Assembly: GCF_022532105.1 (NCBI RefSeq)
Contig: NZ_CP092832.1
Coordinates: 248,001 to 312,000 of the forward strand
DNA: 64,000 nucleotides
Direction: 5' to 3'
Source of the DNA: Flavobacterium sp. HJ-32-4
GTDB lineage: Bacteria > Bacteroidota > Bacteroidia > Flavobacteriales > Flavobacteriaceae
The notes under the pieces are model-generated. The model saw nothing but the letters and a program-made list of their open reading frames with translations. It had not been told where the DNA came from and did not search any database. This document shows, in pieces, positions 45,824-53,723 of the stretch. Position numbers and translations under genes: made by a program. The number at the start of each line of letters is the position of its first letter. The first letter of the stretch is position 1.

Positions 45824-46164
45824 CATCTGTATAACTTTCCAGACATTAAGACAAAATTGCTCCCATTTTGATTCTGTTTCTTAGTGCCGAACATGATGGT
45901 GTCGTTTTTTACATCTGCCTTATTTACCCCCATTTCCAAACCTCCGACATCATCCACCAGAAAAAAAACGAATTTCGTCGCCCTGACTTTTCCCGTTATT
46001 TTTTTCCCGGACTTCAATTCCCGGATATAGGTATTTCCCTCAAAAAGGATCGTGCAGTTTTGATCTTCGTACTCCCGCTCAAAGTGCATAACGTATCTAC
46101 CTGTAAACGAATTCTCCTGACTGATGGTAAATAACAGAAAGATGTGTATCAGAACTCTCATCAT
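45823..46164 (-). CDS. Small exported FEREY-type protein, candidate immunity
   Basis: A 113-residue protein with a signal peptide-like start (MMRVLIHIFLLFTIS), then FTGRYVMHFEREYEDQNCTI and a C-terminal TKK...SGKLYR. It is a clear paralogue of the 117-residue protein at 47085-47438: shared pattern is TG, FEREY, QN-TI, YIR, GKK, LEM, TKK and SGKL. It starts in the overlapping ATGA of the preceding membrane-protein gene. Not recognised as a named family. Confidence 0.72.
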   Translation of the reverse strand: MMRVLIHIFLLFTISQENSFTGRYVMHFEREYEDQNCTILFEGNTYIRELKSGKKITGKVRATKFVFFLVDDVGGLEMGVNKADVKNDTIMFGTKKQNQNGSNFVLMSGKLYR

Positions 46165-46373
46165 AAATGATTTCTTTGGGTAAAAAGAGATATTATAAAA
46201 GCTAAAACTAAGCCTGCTATTATAAAAGCTAAACAGTAAAATCGAGAGTTATGATAAAAACTGTCAAAATCAGAACCTTTTTTAAATTTAAACTTTTTTA
46301 AGAAAAAGACACTTATAATAACAATCACCAGAAGGCACCCGGCCCAAGTTAGTTTTTCATCAAAATAGTTCAT
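46161..46373 (-). CDS. Small two-helix membrane protein, candidate immunity
   Basis: A 70-residue protein with helices LTWAGCLLVIVIISVFFL and CLAFIIAGLVLAFIISLF and the loop FDSFYHNSRFY shared with the paralogue at 45281-45475. Its stop overlaps the start of the exported-protein gene (ATGA), so the two are coupled. No tip precedes it; the transposase element begins 18 bp upstream and may have removed the tip. Confidence 0.72.
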   Translation of the reverse strand: MNYFDEKLTWAGCLLVIVIISVFFLKKFKFKKGSDFDSFYHNSRFYCLAFIIAGLVLAFIISLFTQRNHL

Positions 46374-46391
46374 AATCGCTAATTAATTGGC

Positions 46392-46420
46392 CCCGATGGC
46401 CCGGACGTCCCGTCCGTGCC
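46392..46420 (+). repeat. Terminal inverted repeat (left) of the RAYT element
   Basis: A 29-bp sequence starting CCCGATGGCCCGGACG and ending CGTCCGTGCC. It matches the reverse complement of 47030-47058 with one difference, and is itself a hairpin (CGGACG/CGTCCG). Confidence 0.85.
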
Positions 46421-46973
46421 TTAAAATAAATCCAGACCCATTTCTTCAAATTCATTTTCGGGTCGGGCATAATTTCGGGCTGAGCTAAAGTAGTACTCTT
46501 CCGGGCACAAAACGGTTTTCTCCCTAATAGGATTGTTGTGAACGTAGTTGATCTTCTGTAATGAACGTATTACGGTAGATTACTTCGGCGTGGTTCCCGT
46601 CCTGTCCTACTTTGTATGTTTAGTTTCTTTTCAAATGGGCACAGGCCTTTTGGAAAAGTTCAAGCATCCACTCCCGCCTGCTTTCAGATCTGTCGATGAC
46701 GTTCTTCAAAATCATCTTTGACGTAAAGGTCTTGAAATCGCGAATAACCTCAGACAAGGGCTGTTCACCCGCTGCTTTACAGAGGATGTGTATATGACTC
46801 GACATGATGACATAGGCGTATATTTCAAGCCCTTTTGCTTTTTGGCAATGATCAAGCGATTTTACGATAAGCTCTTTCTGCTCCAATCTCAACAGCACGT
46901 CGACCCATGCGATCGCCGTTATCGTGATAAAGAATGATTCGCCGGTGGTTATGGCTTTGTATTTTGTTGACAT
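46421..46973 (-). pseudogene. REP-associated tyrosine transposase (Y1/IS200-like), broken
   Basis: The frame from ATG 46973 gives MSTKYKAITTGESFFITIT and the HUH motif in MSSHIHILCKA, then stops at a TAA (46620-46622) after CAHLKRN. The family sequence goes on in the same frame (YKVGQDGNHAEVIY), then after a frameshift near 46545 in another frame (QKINYVHNNPIREKTV, CPEEYYFSSARNYA) to a stop at 46421, exactly at the left inverted repeat. With one nonsense change and one frameshift it is a pseudogene. It is flanked by hairpin inverted repeats, as expected for a RAYT with its REP sequences. Confidence 0.88.
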
Positions 46974-47029
46974 GCTTAAAAATAAAAAATCGTAATGTGA
47001 TGGCATTACGGTTTTTCCGTATTTCAGAG

Positions 47030-47058
47030 GGCACGGACGGGACGTCCGCGCCATCGGG
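47030..47058 (-). repeat. Terminal inverted repeat (right) of the RAYT element
   Basis: GGCACGGACGGGACGTCCGC then GCCATCGGG, inverse of the left end. Together they bound a 667-bp element (46392-47058). Confidence 0.85.
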
Positions 47059-47084
47059 TTATATCAACATATCAGTGCATCACC

Positions 47085-47438
47085 CTAATTAATCCTTTTC
47101 AATTTGCCTGAATATAAAATTAAATCATCTTCATCTGCGGCACCGTGTTTCTTCGTACGAAAATAAAAGGCGTCCTTGCCTATGTCTTCTTTTTTGAACT
47201 CCATTTCTAAGTCGGAATTTTTGTCTTGAAGTATGACTAAATCTTCTTTGAAAAAAATCTGCCCTCTTACTTTTTTACCATCGCTTCGGCACCTAATATA
47301 TTTAACATCATTAAATGTAATCGTTCCGTTTTGACCGCTATATTCCCGTTCAAACTCAATTTTGAAACTTCCTGTCATGCTTTGAGTCTGTTTTGAAACA
47401 AACGACATAAAAACAATTGTAATTACTAACCATTTCAT
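47085..47438 (-). CDS. Small exported FEREY-type protein, candidate immunity
   Basis: A 117-residue protein with signal MKWLVITIVFMSFVSK and mature part MTGSFKIEFEREYSGQNGTI, GKKVRGQIFF, LEMEFKKEDIGKDAF and YSGKLKRIN. Paralogue of 45823-46164. It follows the small membrane-protein gene 47443-47619 by 4 bp and ends 27 bp before the RAYT element. It and its neighbour probably form the immunity pair of the tip at 47621-48922; this is inferred from gene order. Confidence 0.75.
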   Translation of the reverse strand: MKWLVITIVFMSFVSKQTQSMTGSFKIEFEREYSGQNGTITFNDVKYIRCRSDGKKVRGQIFFKEDLVILQDKNSDLEMEFKKEDIGKDAFYFRTKKHGAADEDDLILYSGKLKRIN

Positions 47439-47442
47439 TTGC

Positions 47443-47619
47443 TTAAAAATATTTCATTAACAAAATCACTATTACTGCCAATATCACGATAAAGGGGCGT
47501 AGCGTATACATTTTATCTTTATCGTTTAGCTCTTGCCAGTTTTTGAAGTTCCTTTTGCTTGTCCAGAAACTGATGAACAAAGCTATGATTAATATGGCTA
47601 TTGTTGATGGTATATTCAT
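47443..47619 (-). CDS. Small membrane protein, candidate immunity
   Basis: A 58-residue protein with helices MNIPSTIAILIIALFISFW and RPFIVILAVIVILLMKYF separated by a charged loop. It starts one base after the tip stop (TAATATG), the same junction as at 45475-45477. It matches the other two small membrane proteins in size, topology and place, though the SRFY loop is not conserved (KDKMYTLR here). Confidence 0.72.
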   Translation of the reverse strand: MNIPSTIAILIIALFISFWTSKRNFKNWQELNDKDKMYTLRPFIVILAVIVILLMKYF

Positions 47620-47620
47620 A

Positions 47621-48922
47621 TTAGTCTCTGTATGGCCCGGCTTTTGCACTCCTCATTTCATCGAGTAGGTGATCTGTGCCCATCGTACCAAGATTAAACA
47701 GTTCCCCCGCCGCTGGAGCGCCCAGACTCTTAAAAGCAGCGTTACATCTTAGAGGAATTACTTGAACTGCGATTTTCGTAATAACTTTTTCAGCAGTAAG
47801 AGTTCCTTTATTAGCATCATCAGCTAAATCCATTACCGTACCGGTCGTTGACACGTATCCCCCAATAGTTATTAGACCAACCCCTAAAGGGGCGCCAACT
47901 CCCGAAAGCACCAATAAGGACCCCATAACCACGGCGGCATCGCCCGAATTAGAAAAAAGTGGCGCCAATTGAGACAATGCACTCTGATTTGCATTAATAG
48001 TCGCGTAGCCGTTAACCATGTAAGGTTGTTCAGCAGGATTTATTGGTGCACTCCCATTAACAGTATAATTTCCGTCCGCTTGGAGTTGGATTTTGTCTCC
48101 GTTGAGTTTATTGGTAGCACTGGCGTCCGAAACGACTCTTTTTACATCTGTGTAACCTTTTGCATTTGCTTGTTCAACTGTTTTTACTTCAGGATCATAG
48201 GTAATGCTTTGTTTTCCGTCGTTGGTTTTATATTCGATCCGATCATCATTATCCCCTTCTCCCACCTTCTGATCGTCATCTCCAAATCCGTCTCCTCTAT
48301 TTTTTGAGGCAATAATCTCCAGTCTTGTCATGTTATCGGCATACGGATGGGCACGCATTCCGTCGGGGTCTACGAAACGTAGCGGGCCGTTATAACAATA
48401 GTTATAAGGCGTCCATCGCCGTGAGGTTTCCGCTAACGGATCCATATTCATCCACCTTCCCAACGCTGCATCGTAATTCCGTGCGCCATAATCATAAAAA
48501 TTCAGGCCAAGTTCATCCTGAAATTCCTTCCCATTGTATTTATACTGATACCCCAACCGTACCACCGGCGCCAATACAATCAAATTCCCACCTGTTTCAT
48601 CGCGGTCGTAATCTACTTTGTCCGTGTTATAGTTCTCGTGTTTGAGACCAAAAGGGTAGTAATTGTTTTCCTCCATGATCGTCAACGCCTGCGTACTTTT
48701 ATCCCAGGTGTAGCTCAGGCGGTTGTTGCCCAGGTGGTCGGTGTAGTTGTAGACGTAGTTGAACGCGCTTTCGGTGTGTTTCACATAGCCTTCCGAAGTG
48801 GGGAAAAACGACAGTTCGCCATCCTGGTATTGGAAGCCGTTCAGGTAGTCGGTTTTCGTAGTGGTAGAAGCATTGCTGTCAATGACCGTCTTTTGCAGCT
48901 TTGTGCCGCTGCCATCGTAAAG
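47621..48922 (-). pseudogene. Orphan RHS tip module with hydrophobic tip
   Basis: Displaced RHS fragment. DNA from 48922 to about 48450 nearly equals the core of the intact RHS gene (FFPTSEGYVKHTESAF, LSYTWDKSTQALTIMEENNY, LGRWMNMDPLAETSRRW). After DPDGMRAHP follows a unique tip of about 240 residues: an Asp/Lys-rich part, then the hydrophobic VVMGSLLVLSGVGAPLGVGL, GGYVSTTGTVMDL, and the end AKAGPYRD. The frame is open upstream to a TAA but has no ATG; the first usable codon is a GTG at 48784, so expression is doubtful. The tip could insert into membranes; its nature is not known. Confidence 0.72.
48450..48922 (-). repeat. RHS core repeat, copy 4 (473 bp)
   Basis: Nearly identical to the core DNA of the intact RHS gene between about 54530 and 55010. 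Similarity breaks off at 48922, next to a REP-like palindrome. Confidence 0.85.
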
Positions 48923-48940
48923 TCTAAGGAGCTTATGGCG

Positions 48941-48969
48941 GGCACGGATTGCAAATCCGCGCCATCCGG
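48941..48969. repeat. REP-like palindrome at the break of an RHS fragment
   Basis: GGCACGGATTGCAAATCCGC followed by GCCATCCGG. The arms equal those of the RAYT ends (GGCACGGA / TCCGCGCCATC), with a different loop. It lies 19 bp from the point where RHS core similarity stops, suggesting insertion or deletion at this site. Confidence 0.75.
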
Positions 48970-48978
48970 TTTTGACTT

Positions 48979-49054
48979 ATGAATATGTTCAGGCCCTGTA
49001 TTTGTTGGGATGGCCGATGGTGTTTTAGTAAATCAACACATCTGGTACATTACC
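48979..49054 (-). repeat. 3' cassette element, copy 2
   Basis: About 76 bp, ending AACACATCTGGTACATTACC (plus strand) and containing GTATTTGTTGGGATGG, which recurs as GTATTTGTTGGGTTGG in copy 3. It begins 7 bp after the stop of the lipoprotein gene 49061-49468 on the coding strand. Confidence 0.8.
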
Positions 49055-49060
49055 CATAAA

Positions 49061-49468
49061 CTATTTATTACCTGTTGAAAGATAGGATTTTAAACTAGAA
49101 TCAAAATCACTATACATACCGGAATGCAACTTATAGCGCCATCCCGTGAGCGTTGAATTGGCATAAAAAGTATCGCGGGAAACAACGAATGCGTACTTAT
49201 AAATTCCAAACTTCCTCTTATCGACATCTAGTTCAGGGCATTTGACCAATGAATCCTTAATCAATGAGAGTTGACCTATCAACAAATTCCTGTTCCGGAT
49301 TCTCAGTTTCTTAATCCTTTTATTTCCGTTAAAAAAGTCGTCCATCCTAAATGCGAATACGTCATCTTCACCTAACCGCGGATCAGATTTATATATCATA
49401 ATCGGCTTACTGCATGAACTACAGAAAAACAGCACAATGGCAGCCAGTTTCAAAATAAATTTTTTCAT
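49061..49468 (-). CDS. Lipoprotein, candidate immunity to the HExxH tip
   Basis: A 135-residue protein with signal MKKFILKLAAIVLFFCSSC, a lipoprotein-type Cys, then a mostly charged domain (FNGNKRIKKLRIRNRNLL, WRYKLHSGMYSDFDSSL). It follows the metallopeptidase-like tip by 9 bp and is itself followed by cassette element copy 2. A location outside the cytoplasm would suit a toxin acting in the periplasm or at the surface. Not recognised as a family. Confidence 0.7.
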   Translation of the reverse strand: MKKFILKLAAIVLFFCSSCSKPIMIYKSDPRLGEDDVFAFRMDDFFNGNKRIKKLRIRNRNLLIGQLSLIKDSLVKCPELDVDKRKFGIYKYAFVVSRDTFYANSTLTGWRYKLHSGMYSDFDSSLKSYLSTGNK

Positions 49469-49477
49469 ACTATTTGT

Positions 49478-50375
49478 TTATTCTCCATGTAAAAGCGGAA
49501 TCGGGCCAAAGGGTCGCGTAGTAGTAACGCCTTGAGTAGTATAAGGCACAATTCCATAATTTGTGCGAGCGTCCTCTCGTAAGTTGGTGCTTACCCGATT
49601 AGCGAGCATGGTAGTATGCTGCTCTTCAGCATTAGTAAAGCTAAAATCCTGACCATAGTCACTAACTATTTGACCTTGAGTGGTAATATCATTTACGCGT
49701 GTTCTCCACTGTGGATCATAAAACTTGTTAAACTGATGAATAAGTTCGTGACTCAGTGCATTGGAAGGTGAGTTATATCCAAAATTTGCTGTCGGTTCAT
49801 CCTTTGAGTCTTTACCATATTTATTATTGATGTCGGTAAAAAATGCAATTCCCATATTTGGATTAAAAGTTATCTTGTTTTTTTTATAATCAATTTTCGT
49901 ATCGCTCCCCTTGCAAATTTTTACTGTATTTTCTTTGTCATTAACAAGCTCTTCCAAAATATTGACTTTCTTCGCATTTTCCCCCTCTCCAATAGTAATT
50001 TCCATTGCCTTAGAAGAATACAGATAATCTAAAGCTCTGAATGTTTCTCGTTGAAAATCATTTTTTATTTTGTCGTAATCTCTGTTTTCTTCATATGTGT
50101 ATACATGTCCACCTACTTTGATTCTCTTACCATCAGGATCAATGAAATATACAGGGTTATCAACAGCATATGCGTAAGTTGAAAACCTCCTTGATTTCTC
50201 CGCCAAAGGGTCAATATTCATCCACCTCCCCAAAGCCGCATCATAATTCCTTGCCCCATAATCGTAGAAGTTAAGCCCCAACTCATCCTGCCAATCCTTC
50301 CCATTGTATTTATACTGATACCCCAACCGTACCACCGGCGCCAATACAATCAAATTCCCGCCTGTTTCGTCGCGG
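49478..50375 (-). pseudogene. Orphan RHS tip with HExxH metallopeptidase domain
   Basis: The fragment starts inside the RHS core ([18 protein letters not shown]) immediately after the stop of the previous immunity gene, and only TTG serves as start (50353). Core similarity continues to [16 protein letters not shown] (residue 80). The tip then has [16 protein letters not shown], and at residues 202-206 the zinc motif HELIH in [17 protein letters not shown], with a downstream Glu in NAEEQHTTM and ENDARTNYG-like end. By motif and context it resembles M91 (NleD-like) peptidases found in RHS tips; this is inference. Probably silent until recombined onto a complete RHS gene. Confidence 0.7.
50219..50375 (-). 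repeat. RHS core repeat, copy 3 (157 bp)
   Basis: Near copy of the DNA coding the end of the RHS core ([20 protein letters not shown]). Similarity to the intact gene ends abruptly at CGTCGCGG (50375), 7 bp from the stop codon of the preceding immunity gene. Confidence 0.85.
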
Positions 50376-50381
50376 CACTAT

Positions 50382-50711
50382 CTATGACACAAATAACTCA
50401 ATATCCTGTATTGTTTGTTTTATAATCGGCACAAGACGTTCATTATCAATGGAATTTAGGGCCTGCAATACACGACTTTTTTCCAAATACTTGTGTATCC
50501 GTGCAATATCTCCAAATCCGTTTATGGCCGCTTTCGAAACCCAAAAATCTCTGTGATTGCAAAAACGTAGACATAACTCTTGCAACCATTGACCATCATC
50601 TATTCCGTTTACAGCTCCGATGATTGCGCTTACAACCTCTTCATTGCTGCCGTTGGCTAATATTTTCTCAACCTCTTCTTTGGTGTCGAAAAAAAAAGAT
50701 TCGTATTCCAT
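50382..50711 (-). CDS. HEAT-like small protein, candidate immunity
   Basis: A 109-residue, all-helical, acidic protein without signal peptide. Helices such as EEVVSAIIGAVNGI, VSKAAINGFGDIARIHK and ERLVPIIKQTIQDIELF look like HEAT/armadillo-type repeats, common in cytoplasmic immunity proteins. The start directly abuts the toxin stop (TAAATG). A cytoplasmic place fits the preceding tip, which looks like an RNase-type toxin. Confidence 0.75.
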   Translation of the reverse strand: MEYESFFFDTKEEVEKILANGSNEEVVSAIIGAVNGIDDGQWLQELCLRFCNHRDFWVSKAAINGFGDIARIHKYLEKSRVLQALNSIDNERLVPIIKQTIQDIELFVS

Positions 50712-52530
50712 TTACAAAATTTTACCTTTCTTGTTCACGAGCTTTGATTTTATTAGGACATTCTTCATTTCTTGCGTGAGTTCGTCCCAAGTTCGTACGT
50801 GCCCATGGAACTTATTCTTTGAATGCTCATCAAAAATATTGAATTCTTGATTTTCCTTATCCACCCCTATCCGTCGAGTGGTTTCTCCTGGTAGTTCAAT
50901 AGAATTGTCCAGAACTTCCTGGGGATTTCTGGGAGCAGCAGACGCCTCTCCCCGTTTGGTGCGACCATGCTTAGGATTATCCTCATATACGCGTTTGACA
51001 ACGGTTTCTTCGATCGATTTTTCCTCAAGTTTGTTATCTCTAACCCTCAATTTTTCCTCCATACCGTACAACCGAAGCAAGTCGCCGGTATTTTCAGGAT
51101 GGTTTGAAAAATCAGACGTCATGGTGTCCGATAACAGAAGTACTCCCCAACCTAACACTCTACCGACAACACCCAGAAAAGCACTTCCGGCTCCATGTCC
51201 AGCAGTCTTTGCTCCGTTTTCTGCTACGGTGGTTGCTGTTTGCTGAACTACTCTAGGCATTGCTGTAACGATGTAACCATTGGTTGTTCGTCTTTCTACC
51301 TTTATAGGTTCATGAGCAGCTCTATCTTTACCTTGCGTTTCCTTGCCTTCCAGTCCCTCTAACTCTATTTTCCAAACAGGATTATTATGTGCGACTTGAT
51401 AAGTTGAAATTGACATAAACTCTTCTGCAATTGGATCAACATCAAAGAAACGTGCAAGAGCATAATCATAATTTCTGTGTCTAAAGGAATCCCAATTTAG
51501 TCCGAGCTCGTCCTGTCGCTCTTGTCCCAAAAACTTATACTGATACCCCAACCGCACCACCGGCGCCAACACAATCAAATTCCCGCCTGTTTCGTCGCGG
51601 TCGTAATCTACTTTGTCCGTGTTATAATTCTCGTGTTTCAGGCCGAACGGATAGTAGTTGTTTTCCTCCATGATTGTCAACGCCTGCGTACTTTTATCCA
51701 AGGTGTAGCTCAGGCGGTTGTTGCCCAGGTGGTCGGTGTAGTTGTAGACGTAGTTGAACGCGCTTTCGGTATGTTTCACATACCCTTCTGAAGTGGGGAA
51801 AAACGACAGTTCGCCATCCTGGTATTGGAAGCCGTTCAGGTAGTCGGTTTTCGTAGTGGTAGAAGCATTGCTGTCAATGACCGTCTTTTGCAGCTTTGCG
51901 CCGCTGCCATCGTAAAGATACGAAATTACCCCGCCGTTGTCGAAGGTGATTGTTACGGGCAGATTGAGGTGGTTGTACGTAATGGCTGCAATGCCTTTGT
52001 TGGCATCGGTTGTCATATTGCCGTAGGCATCGAAGCCATATTCAACCGAGCTGTGTGCCCCGTCTTTAAACCCGTTGCTGAAACCGGTGGCGTCTTCTAC
52101 CGCGCGGAGTTGGTTGGTGTTGGCTTCATACAGGTAGGTCAGGTCATCAATTGGCAAGGCAAGCTGGTCGTCGGCATCGCGGTAGCCGTTGCGGTCGAGC
52201 GAGAGGATGTTGCCGTTGCGGTCGTAGCGCAGTCTTTCGTTGTAGGCATTGGTCACGGGGCTGACGGTGTTTTCCGGCCGGATATAGGTGGCCCCTAGCA
52301 GGCGGTTCATCCCGTCATAGCGATACCCATATTCGCGGAGCACGTTGTCGCTGGCCGAGCGCCAGTAGGTTTCGGAGATGTTGCCGTTGTAGAGTGGTTT
52401 CTGTCCGTAATCGTTTCCATAGTCGGTACCCGGTTGGTTGTAATTGATATGAAAGGAAAACAGGTCGCTGCCCAGACTCGCCACATCATTTATGTCGGTC
52501 ATCCAACCGCGGATGTTGTAGCGGTAGGTC
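50712..52530 (-). pseudogene. Orphan RHS fragment with a BECR/Ntox-like tip
   Basis: From RYNIRGWMTDINDVASLGSD (52530) to about 51535 the DNA nearly equals the intact RHS core; then it diverges already at LGQERQDELGLNWDSF. After a variant junction (NNPVWKIELEGLEGKE) follows a linker with a hydrophobic segment (FLGVVGRVLGWGVLLL), then the C-terminal 100 residues: VYEDNPKHGRTKRG, LDNSIELPGETTRR, FNIFDEHSKNKFHGHVRTW, LVNKKGKIL. This pattern resembles polymorphic-toxin domains of the Ntox17 type, by memory. The frame opens at a GTG (52598) in low-complexity sequence, without signal peptide, so it is an orphan module. Confidence 0.75.
51535..52530 (-). repeat. RHS core repeat, copy 2 (about 1 kb)
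   Basis: Near identical to about 54620-55617 in the intact gene, with scattered single-base differences (for example GCGCCGCTGCC versus GTGCCGCTGCC). The similarity stops at 52530 after GTTGTAGCGGTAG. Confidence 0.9.
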
Positions 52531-52855
52531 TGGGCTACCCCACTGCGACTGGGACTGCGACTGAAGAGGGCGTTCCGGCGCCCACTGCCTACTGCCACTG
52601 CCCACTGCTTACTACAACGGCGCCGTCGGGCTATCCGTTACAAGTCCTCGCTCGTGCCTCGCTGTGGGCTTTCCACTGCTATCCCTAACGCAACGGTTCT
52701 TCTATCAACTGCAATCGTCTTGAGAACGTTTGTGCATTCTTATTATGGGCTTCACCCACACATCTGTAACACCAAGTCAAATCTGAGGTCATTTTTCTGG
52801 TTGTAAGCGTTTAAAAATAAGAAAACAGCCTTCGGGCTGTTTCTGTTTTTGAGGT
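52531..52855. other. Junction region with simple repeats and a hairpin
   Basis: Directly upstream of the orphan RHS fragment lies (CTGCGA)n-like sequence (52549-52566) and CACTGCCTACTGCCACTGCC. Then follows, on the minus strand, GATAGCAGTGGAAAGCCC and ACGGATAGCCCGACGG, which resemble a flavobacterial interspersed element (memory only). No gene is supported. A terminator-like hairpin at 52823-52842 closes the region. Confidence 0.5.
52823..52842. terminator. Bidirectional terminator-like hairpin
   Basis: AAACAGCC (52823-52830) pairs with GGCTGTTT (52835-52842) around a TTCG tetraloop. It is followed by CTGTTTTT on the plus strand and by CTTATTTTT on the minus strand. Confidence 0.7.
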
Positions 52856-52931
52856 GTGAATTTACCCAGACACCGTATTTGTTGGGTTGGACGTTTGTTT
52901 TTTGGAAATCCAACACATCTGGTACATTACC
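52856..52931 (-). repeat. 3' cassette element, copy 3
   Basis: About 76 bp starting GTGAATTTACCC and ending AACACATCTGGTACATTACC (plus strand). It lies between the terminator behind the immunity gene 53059-53721 and the hairpin at 52823. Confidence 0.8.
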
Positions 52932-52959
52932 AGTTTATCATTTCTGGTCAGTTATGTAA

Positions 52960-53003
52960 AAACCCCTTTGGGAACACGTGATCGCGTTCTCACAAAGGGG
53001 TTT
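52960..53003 (-). terminator. Terminator behind the RHS-immunity transcript
   Basis: AAACCCCTTTG (52960-52970) pairs with CAAAGGGGTTT (52993-53003); the inner arms GAAC and GTTC add to the stem. On the minus strand it is followed by TTTTTACATAAC. It lies 56 bp after the immunity stop codon. Confidence 0.85.
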
Positions 53004-53058
53004 ATGCAAATGTAGAAATATTTGTTAAATTAACAAATTAAGCTAGGTATTCTTGAAA

Positions 53059-53721
53059 CTACGTGAAATAGAATAGCTCAATTATCATCTGATTGTTCTT
53101 TTGCCATCTAATCCAACCCGTTTCAGGGTTTGCATCCCCACCCCATTTGACCTGTAACCAATCGCCATCAATTTTTACAGGCATATAAAACTCTTCCTTA
53201 TCATACGGAAGGGCCGCCGCGTTGTCGGATGCTTCCTTCTTAATTGGATTCTTTGCCGAGTTAAACTCAACTGAGAAAGCTGTTAGAATATGTTCTGCTT
53301 TTGTTTGAAATTTAAAATTAGAATCATCAAGCCTGATGTACTTTATATCCTGCGTTTTTTCATTGGAGATAACCTTGTATCCTTTGTCAGTCTTTCCGAC
53401 ACATCGAAATACCAAAAGATAGTAGTCAGGGTGCCAAGCAAAGGGCTCGATGGTTGTTAACGGCTTGGCAAAAGAAAAAGTTGAAACATTCTGATTTGAA
53501 TCGTAGAGACTAAATATTTGACTATTACCCGTCTTCTCTTTGGAAACTACAAAACCGATGAAATCCGACTCTGATTTGTTTTCAAGTAAAGGGGCGATAA
53601 CGTCAGCTGTCTTAGTTTTCGCAACCGTTTGTGTTGTTTCTTCGATTTTCGTCTTCTCTTTTGTCGTGCAAAAACAAAGCGGCATCATAAGAAGGGTGGT
53701 AAATATTCTAAACGTTTTCAT
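53059..53721 (-). CDS. Exported SH3-like protein, probable immunity of the intact RHS toxin
   Basis: A 220-residue protein with signal MKTFRIFTTLLMMPLCFC, probably lipid-anchored through Cys, a Lys/Thr-rich linker, and a middle domain with strands (DFIGFVVSKEKTG, YYLLVFRCVGKTD). The end, MPVKIDGDWLQVKWGGD then NPETGWIRW, looks like a bacterial SH3 domain. It starts 2 bp after the RHS stop (TAATTATG), so both genes are coupled. The tip upstream looks like a peptidoglycan peptidase; an exported SH3 protein could shield the wall or the enzyme. This pairing is inference. Confidence 0.75.
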   Translation of the reverse strand: MKTFRIFTTLLMMPLCFCTTKEKTKIEETTQTVAKTKTADVIAPLLENKSESDFIGFVVSKEKTGNSQIFSLYDSNQNVSTFSFAKPLTTIEPFAWHPDYYLLVFRCVGKTDKGYKVISNEKTQDIKYIRLDDSNFKFQTKAEHILTAFSVEFNSAKNPIKKEASDNAAALPYDKEEFYMPVKIDGDWLQVKWGGDANPETGWIRWQKNNQMIIELFYFT

Positions 53722-53723
53722 AA

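Noticed and set aside
52531-52598. GTG start and N-terminal extension of the orphan RHS fragment
   Set aside because: The extension is coded by simple hexamer repeats, has no signal peptide, and begins exactly where RHS similarity ends, so it is not a real N-terminus.
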